From assembly GCA_950097015.1 (NCBI GenBank), contig CATNEN010000001.1, forward strand, positions 4,060,001 through 4,124,000: a stretch of 64,000 bases of DNA, in the 5' to 3' direction. Origin of the DNA: Macrostomum hystrix. Lineage: Eukaryota; Platyhelminthes; Macrostomidae. This document shows positions 55,290 to 64,000 of this stretch, one piece after another; the first letter of the stretch is position 1; each line of letters starts with the position of its first letter. The notes under the pieces were generated by a model. It did no database searches. It saw only the letters and a list, made by a program, of their open reading frames with translations, and had not been told where the DNA came from. The position numbers and the translations under genes are program-made.

Positions 55290-57861
55290 AACAGAATTTA
55301 ATTTAGTTAGTATATAAAAGCATGCTATATTTTGTGAAATTACAAAGTGCGTTCTGCAAGTTCTACTATAAGTAGACGGTTTCGAATCAATGTACATATG
55401 CAATTCGCGATAATTATTTAGGATATTTGTTTCTGCATAATATATAATACAATATTGCCATGATTGTTCACTTCTGTTCTGTCTCATTATAATATAGTTT
55501 TTCTATTTTTTTTTAATGCGCTCACATTTTTAATCTAATACACGGCATTGCGACTACCAGCGGTTGTTGCAACCAACATGTAAAGTAGCTGGAATGCATG
55601 TTGTTCTAAAATATGTTCTAATTAAAAATTAAATTACTTTATTTTTGTTGTCTGATATCTAGCTAGAGAAGACATAATTTTAGGTGTTTATTTTTGTGTT
55701 GCTATTCTTATTTTTTTGTTTTTAGCGCGCTGAACATTTTGGCACTAGTATAAATTCAATAATTATGTTGCACTCTCTCTTTATCGACTATTTTCTCGCG
55801 TTTACCATTAGGCATGGCATATTTTTCTTGTTGCTAACTGCCAGCTTGCTATTATAAATTTCAGTATATCAAACCAGTTTGCATGCTGACTATTTTTGTT
55901 CTAAAAATAATTTGCAGTACGCTGATATGACATTTGATGCTTGTTGTAAATGAAAGTCAATTATAATAAACAGTTCCCAAAAGTTGCTAAAACCGAGATC
56001 TTCCGTGATACAAAGAACATTATTGTCTGGGAAAACAATATTTTCACGTACGGTTGTGAGTTTGCTTCCGTGCGTGTGTAAAACAAGTGTAACTATGATT
56101 TATAAAAAATTCTTTCTGATAGTCATTCTGATTTGGCTTCGAACTCTTTAAAGAGACAAATTAAGTCTTACCCTGACAACTAGTAGCATACTAGTAGGAC
56201 TAGAGGATGACCCTAGTTGACAATCTTACATTCTGCCTTGTAAGATCTGACTTATCCTATAAAATCTTGGCAGAACTGCTAAGATCTGTTAGGAATGGGT
56301 AAGAAAATAAAATATGCGCTAACTGTCACGGCTACCAAAAAAACAAATTTAACTGTGTTGCAGTTATTCTTGTAGTAAAAAACTTCCATTTTTTCTAATT
56401 CTCATTAAGTCTGCTTCCTTTGGGTTTCTTGACAGATATGATCAGATCCGGCAAGAGACAGTAAGATGTCACAGCTATAGTAAATAAAAAAATAATGTTT
56501 TCACCAACAACTATTCTCTTGAAAAGTCAGTTCATTAATGATTTACAACATTTTGGAAGTGAGAAACAATAAAATTTTTGGTATAGTCATTCAGTTTACT
56601 TTTTTGTTTTTTTCACAGATATGGTCAGATCTGACAAGTCAACCTGATAAGTATGCAAAATAATTTGTACATTTAATATTTTCCGAAGTTCACATTGTAT
56701 ATAGCAAATATTTAAGTGCACACATGCATAACGATACATGCATAACGATTTCGAACGATACCGTTCAACAGGTATTTTAAATATTCTTTCCCTTGAACTG
56801 AACATATTGTGCAATTTGTATAAAACTGGCAGATTCCAGTGTTCGTTGGTAAACCACAAACACCATTAAAATTAAAAAATAAGTAATAAGAAACTATTTA
56901 AGCGAAATATATATGCACATTTGTCTAACGTACAAGGGCCGCGATTATAGATAATTAACTGTTTTTGTTTTAACACTTAACATTTGAACATTTTTGCCAG
57001 CTTTTTCTCGCTATTCTTTTTCTTTTATCACATTCATCACATAAATTATATACACTTTCTTTACTTTACTGCTCTCCTGGATTTCTAATTTCTAAATCTC
57101 GCATATTGTAGGCATTTATTCTGTTGCATATCAAACATACCGCTCCAATGCAGAGCTCAATCACTACCACGCCCAAATCTTCCTCCTCAAAAAGGCAATT
57201 AAGACAGAATCCACTAACTCGAGTCCAGGAGATTAAATTGAACTCAACATACTGCATATTGTGGTATAATAGTACTAAGTAATAGTACTTTAGTCAGACT
57301 TTTATACTGAGTGATGGCCGATTCGAGACATATTCAGCAGAAGAGCGCCTACGTTGGAGTGCTGTGAGCCATTGCAAGTTAGACTGTAGTATAGTGCATA
57401 GGCTTGTTTGATATCTAGGCGGCTATGGGCCTAGATCTTTAGGCTGTCTAACTCTAATGTTAAGAATTATAAACATGTTATAACTAAGCAATATTATTAA
57501 CTGTATAAGCTGGTAGTATGTTTTATATTAGCTTAAATAAAAACTTGAGATTCCTTGATTTTCTATTGCTTAACAATTTAGTCTTAAGACGATATATATT
57601 CCATCCATACTCTGGATTGTCATGGCAGAGTATATGCTGGACATAAGTGAATATTTCTTGCCATATACCAATCTACATAAAAAATGATCAGGGCTAACAT
57701 TTTGTATTCAACAGTTAGGTTAAGTACAAATTATAAAATGTATTCTGGGAATCATAAAAAACTTACCAATTATTATTAAAACAGAAGAAAAATATATAAT
57801 CATATACATGCATGTCATAATTTAAGAACAGTTCAATAATTTACAATCATTATTATATATA
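55290..57861. other. AT-rich intergenic stretch
   Basis: No gene. Near 56200-56300, 56430-56470 and 56615-56650 the short motif AGATCTGACAAG and variants recur; they also occur near 60300-60440. Confidence 0.5.
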
Positions 57862-58505
57862 GGGTAATGTATCATCAACCAAACAAGTTTATTTTTTAAC
57901 TTCAAACCTAAGCTATAGATTTTCTATTTAAGATATGATGATAAATCAAAATCCAAGTTATAGAAAACAGTTACATCTTTCTAAAAAGTATCTGCTTTTG
58001 CTATTTTGTCAAATAGAAAAAAGTTATTCCTGCTTTTTATCTAAAACCAAACTATGATTTTCATGTATCTTCAAACCAAACAGAGAATTTGATGTTTGGT
58101 TTTACAATTTGAGTGAGTGGTTTAATCTTATTTTAAGGAGTGAACTATCAAGAATTATGTGATTTGAAAGCATTTTTCATGCTCTATAAATAACTACATT
58201 TATGGTCATTTAATTGGCTATTGGCAAGCAACCACATACAATCTTTGTCGAAAGTACCTACTGAAAAAATGTTGTCAAAAAGTATGCTTTTGCAATAAAA
58301 AATTCTACTGAAACATCAATATCTTTTTTCCTCTTAATGCTTCATTGAACATCATGCCTCAGCTTGTAGACAATTTCTTCAACTTTCTAATTAGATGTTC
58401 TATGAAACACACTAGCTTGTTTCTGTCTTGCACGAGACCAAGGAAAGAGTCAAAATTATTGTTCAGTTTTGAAGTGCACTGGTTGATGATACATTAGGCC
58501 TACCC
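57862..58505. mobile_element. MITE, copy 3
   Basis: The same element as 46148-46790. The left end is GGGTAATGTATCATCAACCA with TA before it (57860-57861). The right end carries an extra GGCCTA before CCC and is followed by TA. It is slightly more diverged, with small indels. Confidence 0.85.
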
Positions 58506-59277
58506 TAATAAAATGATTATTGTTTTTTCGAAATTTTGTCTCGAAATTTTCTTTCGACATTTTATCTAATAAAAAACTCTAGTAAGTGTGTTGCCTATAA
58601 AAATGGTCAAGAAAACCCAAAGTTGCAGATATAATTTTAGAAAATCAACCTATATTGAACTATATAGTTTATATAAAGTAATCATATTTATATATTTGAT
58701 ATTAAATGGGGTTAAAAATATGTACATTGTCATTTAACCCTTCTTATTTTTGTGCCTGTCACTTGGCTTAATTCATTTACACTAGAGATAAGGTAGTGAA
58801 TATTCTAGTGAATCTATGCATCTTTTATGTGTATCTAGATGCTATGCTGGTTGTTTTTGCTACTTGATTTTTAAGGGAAATTTTTTTTAGCTGAATTCAA
58901 GGGAAATTGTGTAATGATTGGGCAGCTATAGTTCAGATTATATAATACATATGCCTAAAATTTTTTATGCATCTATATTACTAGCAATGTTCAGTTTAAC
59001 TCAATTACAATATACTTTTATCACTCTATCCATAACCCCAACCCTAAGTGCATCTTTCTTGACTAGGTAATCTTTATTAACTTTTGATTTAAAAAGTAAA
59101 GTGTAACATGCTATAGCAAATAGCAAAGCAATAGGCATAGCTTAGCTAGGTAAAGGCATTTTTAGCAAATTAAGCAACTTAGTAACATTTTCATTTTCAC
59201 ATTGCATGAAATTTTGGCTTTAATATCTGTATATAGATTCCTTAATAACTTTATTTCCTTTTCTTTCTTTTCTTAGG
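58506..59277. other. AT-rich intergenic stretch
   Basis: No gene seen. It ends in a T/C-rich tract and acceptor (TTTCTTTTCTTAG, to 59277). Confidence 0.45.
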
Positions 59278-59801
59278 GAGCAACGGTTTTGGTCAACGAA
59301 AATGAGCAGAAGCATGTTGCTGCTTGATTGGTTTTTCATCAAAGTCCTCGAGCGGCTCAAACATTTCAGTTTATTCAAGGAAGAAAGGCGAGCTGAGGCC
59401 GATCACGCCGGACACCTGAATCAATGAAGATTAATGGCATCTCTTTTCACAGTATCAGCAATAAGCGCAAAGGTTCATCTGTCAGTTATATCTGCGAGTA
59501 TCAGCAGCCCGATTCGAACGCGAGATGCTTTGGCACGATTCTAAAGTTTGAATCCGAAACGGGCGCTACAGTTGCTCCTCTCCCCAAAGCGACACATTTT
59601 CAGACGCATTTCAGCATGTGCACTGATGTGCCGCTAATCGATCTGTTCGTTCTCGAGCGGGATCGACAAGATGTCCCGATCTCTGAGGACCAGTTAAAGG
59701 TCGACTGCAGATATCTACGCCGAAAGTGTGTACTAATCCCTTTAGCGAACTCGAAAATTACTTTTGTCGCACCTATTTTGCTACTAAATGAACATAATTA
59801 A
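59278..59801 (+). CDS. Hypothetical terminal exon
   Basis: After the acceptor at 59277 comes sequence whose frame from about 59400 (ATG 59424) gives 125 residues: SYICEYQQPDSNARCFGTIL, then LIDLFVLERDRQDVPI and DCRYLRRKCVLIPL. The alternation of short beta-like segments ending in RKCVLIPL resembles C-terminal domains of long invertebrate transposon proteins, but I cannot name the family. The stop is followed at once by a 13-bp tandem array. It may be a fragment of a multi-exon gene whose other exons are not in view. Confidence 0.35.
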
Positions 59802-59819
59802 ACTGTCATTGCTCATTCC

Positions 59820-60105
59820 CGTTGCGTTGCCCATTCATGTAGCATTCACATTGCCTATTCACGTTGCCTATTCACGTTGCGTTGCCAATTCATGTAGCAT
59901 TCACATTGCCTATTCACATTGCCTATACATGTTGCCTATTCACGTTGCCTATTCACATTGCCTATTCACATTGCCTATACACGTTGCCTATTCACGTTGC
60001 CTATTCACATTGCCTATTCACATTGCCTATTCACGTTGCCTATTCACGTTGCGTTGCCAATTCATGTAGCATTCGCATTGCCTATTCACATTGCCTATTC
60101 CTAAG
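59820..60105. repeat. 13-bp tandem array (TTGCCTATTCACA)
   Basis: About twenty units of TTGCCTATTCACA/G. A longer block (GTTGCGTTGCCAATTCATGT, AGCATTC) recurs near 59829, 59880 and 60050, giving a higher-order pattern. It is open in several frames; I do not count these as genes. Confidence 0.9.
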
Positions 60106-60474
60106 GCAAGAATTAAAGGATTATGGATTAAGATTTAAGGATTATATCGAATTAAGGATCCGTATGAGAACCAATAAGGTTTTAAGCACTTATCGTCTCT
60201 TGAAAACTGACTTGCTTTCTTAATTTGAACGTTCTTCCCAATAATTTCAATAATTCAAAGTGCATGAAAATCGGGATCCGTCACTATAAATTCTTGCAAA
60301 AAACTTAACAGATCTTATTGTATTCTTAAACGATCTTGCCAGATCTGACTACTTTTCTTGTAATATCTTGCCAGATCGGTCAAGAAAACTCAAGTCAGAT
60401 CTTATACTTTCTTTGCAAAAAGTGCACGATTTTGTAAGTCAGATATGGCAAGATGGCGAAAGTCATTGTCGACT
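60106..60474. other. Short intergenic stretch
   Basis: No gene. Near 60300-60440 it has repeated CAGATCT/TTGCCAGATC motifs. Confidence 0.4.
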
Positions 60475-60752
60475 AGGGGAGTAGCCGAGCGGTTTGCCTC
60501 TGGCACCAAGGTCCCTGAGCTCGATTCCGCGGCGAAGCCACATTCTTTTGGCGGAGCAGCCGCGGAGAGAAGGCTTGGAGGCTTGCCATGCAATTTACGC
60601 CCTTGAAGAAAGCAGCCTCCAAGGCACAGGGAGAGTGTACACTGCCTGACGATGCTAAAGTCAGGGCAGATGTACACACCTGTGTGAGCGTTTGCTCAGG
60701 AGTCAGCGAAATGGGCAGAATTGCCTCCTCGCTGGCTGCGGGTCTAGTCACT
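60475..60752 (+). mobile_element. tRNA-derived SINE, copy 2
   Basis: Homologous to 36583-36950, with A box TAGCCGAGCGG (about 60482) and B box CTCGATTCC (about 60520). The shared body includes ACACTGCCTGACGATG and GTCAGGGCAGATGTACACAC. The tail after GGGTCTAGTCAC differs and no (ATT)n run or clear duplication is seen. Confidence 0.85.
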
Positions 60753-61125
60753 GAAAGATAGGCGAAAACAATGTGCCCGACAACAGGGCAGAAAAGAAAA
60801 CGCGGGCGGTGACAGTTCACGACCCCCTCGAAATTTGCTCGCCTTAGCAGCCCCCGAACAGCCACTATACTCACTACTTAGTGAGCACTGAGTAGTGTAG
60901 AGGGGTCAGGAATGTAGAGGGGCCTGTAAAGAAGTGCAGGGTCGTCAGGAACGTACAGGGGTGTCAGGAAGTCATAAAACTGCTATAGTCCATACACAAG
61001 GCACGTTGGCACGTTGGCACGCTGAGGCGAGTGTCCTGCAACGTATATATTAGCATTGCTGTTGCTGAAGCAAGTCAGGTAATGTAAAGTTTTTTGTCGT
61101 CAGCACTACTTTCCATTCATAGTCA

Positions 61126-61398
61126 GTGCAGTTGATCAACTCTCCCAACGTTGCACACTGTACTCCAGAGATAGCTGCCATCAGGTTGCAAGGGCAACAA
61201 ACCTTATCAATTAATTTGGCTGTTTCAAAGAGCCGCTACATAATTCTCGCGTTGTTAATAGTGCTGGCTTCTGACGCAACTTCTGCCGCTGGCGAGGGCC
61301 TCTTGGATGCTATAGCGCTGAAAAAATTCTCAGAATCAGATTTGGCTGTCCTTGTCGAGCTGCTGCGTATATATAATTCTGACTTTAACGAAGGCTGA
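61126..61398 (+). CDS. Small ORF of unknown function
   Basis: 90 codons. The middle (YIILALLIVLASDATSA) is hydrophobic and could be a membrane segment or signal, followed by an acidic helix (KKFSESDLAVLVELL). No homology recognised; it may be chance. Confidence 0.2.
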   Translation: MQLINSPNVAHCTPEIAAIRLQGQQTLSINLAVSKSRYIILALLIVLASDATSAAGEGLLDAIALKKFSESDLAVLVELLRIYNSDFNEG

Positions 61399-61399
61399 T

Positions 61400-63183
61400 C
61401 AGGCTCCATGTTTTCCTGACGTCCTTCAATCATAATTGGCAAAGCCCGGTTTCAGCCAGCCTTTAAATTCCTCTCAGTCCGGCGGCGTTGTAGTGCTCTT
61501 CAATGATCGACGGGCTAAGTTAAAGTTAGGCCATATCAATTAGCTTGCGCTACTGGAAGACCAAAAAAGTTTCAACACAGATAAGCGCAACTAGGCTTAG
61601 GGTGGGACCAACCAGAACGGAGTCGGGAGGTGCGGACAGTGAGCTATGACAGCCGAGCAAGCAAGGCCCGAGAGGCACAAGGTGTCACATTAGAATAGGC
61701 CTCCGCTATCGAACGCACACAGGCAGGCAGTGCTTTAAAACAAAATTACACCGCAAAATCTATTTATATGTAAATTTTTTGCCTAATAAGTATTGAAATT
61801 GTATGTTAAAGTATTTAAGTGCCAAAATGAAGCTAATTATTTTTTATTTAGCCATTGTATTCTATAAATTCAAATTCGCAATTGACTTCGTTTCGTTATA
61901 ATACAAATTTCTTAACTTAATTTTTTATTCAGAACGCAATGCAGACAACTATAGCAAAATTATATAGCGCTCTTATTAAACATATATCAATTTTGTGTCT
62001 AGAATAGCTTGCAGGAAATAACTAAGTAGTAGTTATCTTTTTCATCCGACATGTGACATAGACATAGTTTAAGCCCCCCCCCCCAAGAGCAAGTGAAGGA
62101 AGACCGATTGCATGGGCCCTGTTAAGTTTTTAAGCTTATTTAATTAATATATATTTCGTTTAACTATTGAATTCGAGTAGCTTTGCCAAACTTACAATAT
62201 ATTTGTTATATTATATATCGACTGGTTTTGTTAAACTGTGATTTTAGCTTTTACACTTACAATTTGTCTCTTATTAAGGGGCCTATTTAAAAAGACAGAT
62301 TTTATTTGATAGGCCTTTCGTTGTTTTCTTTTGTAGCTAAAACAAAGAGCACCAAGCAGTTGTTTAATATTAACAATGATTTTTAATTAGATTTAAAAAA
62401 CTTAAAGGACTTGAAACTTGAAGCTTTAAAGCTAAAAAACTTGAAGAAACTTTAAAAACTTAAAAAAAGTTAAGATTCAAGATAGCAAGCAAGACATCAG
62501 GATCAGGGCAATCCTTCTTTTCCAAGTTTCACACTTCTACTTCAAATTTATTGTATAATGATAGGTTTAAAAACTTGGCATCTTTTCGAATTGTTCTTTT
62601 TGAAAGTGCCATTTCAAATCAATGCAATGACTTCGAATTTCAATCATTAAGATTGCTTTTTTGCAGATACCAAACTGGGGCTGCTTTTTCTGGGGTTCTG
62701 GGAAATTTGTATTTGGCAAATGTTCAGTGGGGGGGATAAAAGCATTGAAATGGTTCACATGTTTGGGAGTGTCTATGGCCCAAAGGGATGAGCTGGTTAG
62801 TGGTAGGGAAAGGGCTTTACTATTTTTCTACTGTTAACTAACACACACTTGAAGTCTCTTAATACCATGACATGTGGCTGCCTGGCAGCGCCATCTAAAC
62901 TCTATATTATTACCCTTGCTGAATTTTGACATGCAATCTTGTAGAATTTGGACACAAAATTTTGATGCTCCTGATATCATTGTTTAATTGTTCTAAAATG
63001 ATTTCCCAATGTTTTTGCATCAATTTGGAATGAAACTTCAGAAAAAAGTTTAATGAACAATTTGAAATTGAAGAACTACAAATGAATAACTATTTAATAA
63101 TTCTTTTTTATATTAACAAATATAGTAAAAACGAAAAAAACTATACAAATATAAAAATGAAATGATAAAAAAACCAACAAAAA
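61400..63183. other. AT-rich intergenic stretch
   Basis: No gene. Contains a run of ten C near 62075 and a short A/T repeat (AACTTGAAGCTTTAAAGC and similar) at 62395-62480. Confidence 0.5.
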
Positions 63184-63430
63184 CATACATGTGCAACCTC
63201 CCAAATCTTAGCCAGCCGTGCGTCTTAGTTTTTAAGCCTAAAATGTGAGATACATTCATTGCTTGCTCTATTTACGACTTAGTTTGCTCTCATTTGCAAC
63301 TTAGTTTGTTGTCCCTTGGTCCCCCTTTGATTTTTTTGTGCTTGGTCGATTGGTTTTTGCAACTTACCTTGCTTGGCCCTCATTTCACCCGGCCAGTTTG
63401 GCTAGGTCAGTCAGGTATTGCGCATGTATG
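63184..63430. mobile_element. Small TIR element (247 bp)
   Basis: Ends CATACATGTGCAA and TTGCGCATGTATG are inverted repeats with one mismatch (13 bp). Its left half is related to 24778-24890. Non-coding. Confidence 0.55.
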
Positions 63431-63599
63431 AAAAAAATAACCAACAGGCAACTTAGATGTTATAGTACTCCATTTAGACAGTGTTGTAGTGTCCAACCCT
63501 GAAAAGAATTACTAGTATATTGAAGGTAACAAGGCAAGAATAAGATTTTCTTCATCTCTTAATCCATCCCACCCCTTCTCTTCTCCTTTCTTTAAATAA

Positions 63600-63770
63600 A
63601 AAGGCGAGAATCAACATCATCAATAGCGAGAATCAAAGTCATTGACCAATGCTCATTTGACTCCAAACTGCAGATACTTGAAGCGTTGTACATTAAAGCT
63701 CATTCCCCCAACCTCAACACTCAACTCCAACACAGTGGCGCGGGCCATGTTCTCCGTGTGTTCTGAGGGA
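63600..63770 (+). pseudogene. Penelope-like element, GIY-YIG endonuclease C-terminal fragment
   Basis: In one plus-strand frame 63640-63770 reads KLQILEALYIKAHSPNLNTQ, the conserved tail of the GIY-YIG endonuclease at the end of Penelope-like ORFs (ILEALxIKxxxPxLN). The rest of the ORF is absent, so it is a 5'-truncated copy. A short stretch (GCGAGAATCAA) is repeated at 63605 and 63627. Confidence 0.6.
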
Positions 63771-63954
63771 GGGGGCACTGGCTATACTTTCTACACTGCT
63801 GGCTGCAATGCTAACAATCCGCCCTTGGACTTGCCTCTTGACTTACGGAATATCAAATATGTACTCAAAAAATTTTAAATTATTGATAAAAAAATATTGA
63901 ATAAAGTTCACCCAAAATCTCATATTTATTCGCTGTTCTATTTGCTATATTTTT

Positions 63955-64000
63955 TTAATAAACCTGAAGATGCACGAAATGTGCGAAACGCGTCGTTAAA
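63955..64000 (+). ncRNA. Hammerhead-ribozyme-like hairpin at a Penelope-like 3' end
   Basis: AATAAACCTGAAGATGCAC, loop GAAAT, GTGC, then GAAACGCGTCG. CTGAAGA (63964-63970) and GAAAC (63985) correspond to the hammerhead core CUGANGA and GAAA, with a 4-bp stem (63972-63975 with 63981-63984) between them. One extra base (T63971) separates core and stem, so the fold is not canonical. Penelope-like elements are known to carry such ribozymes. The window ends here. Confidence 0.4.

Noticed and set aside
59788-60223. ORFs over the 13-bp TTGCCTATTCACA array
   Set aside because: All three plus frames are open; the peptides are just the repeat translated.

Overview
The window looks like a repeat-rich piece of an invertebrate animal genome. 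It has an intron-containing ARF6-type GTPase gene, Polinton-type, Ty3/Gypsy, Loa/R1-like and Penelope-like elements, a tRNA-derived SINE, and AT-rich DNA between them. I cannot name the species. ARF6 (48873-50198) is the only gene I would call a conserved host gene. Almost everything else is mobile DNA or tandem repeats.

Layout. 1-3300: a decayed Polinton-type DNA polymerase B, minus strand. 4754-5680: a Cys/His- and polyQ-containing ORF with one in-frame TGA. About 5700-10470: a degraded Loa/R1-like non-LTR retrotransposon with 97-bp repeats at its 5' end. 10904-14116: a broken Ty3/Gypsy element (gag, protease, one LTR); a solo LTR of the same family lies at 25690-26320. 14561-23330: a complete, GC-rich, apparently young Ty3/Gypsy element with 821-bp LTRs. 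It encodes Gag, Pol and, after pol, a third ORF whose N-terminus is a J-domain (DnaJ-like). 26399-29726: a decayed intron-containing DDE transposase gene. 31213-32037: an unknown ORF with a 21-bp coding repeat.

34063-44435: about 10.4 kb bounded by a perfect 146-bp inverted repeat. It holds a second, distantly related transposase gene (35482-39441). The C-terminal part of that gene resembles a ubiquitin-specific-protease (USP/C19) fold. Two paralogous coiled-coil genes lie on the opposite strand (40286-40836 and 42202-43461). A SINE with a perfect 13-bp target-site duplication interrupts the transposase. I read this as a large, now inactive DNA transposon with cargo genes.

44436-64000 holds ARF6, two long minisatellites directly downstream of it (32/30-bp and 20-bp units), three copies of a 643-bp MITE with TA target sites, a second SINE copy, a 13-bp array, a small TIR element, and the 3' end of a Penelope-like element with a GIY-YIG tail and a hammerhead-like hairpin at the right edge.

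The two most notable items are the J-domain ORF carried by an apparently intact LTR retrotransposon, and the transposase gene carrying a USP-like domain inside a long-inverted-repeat element.
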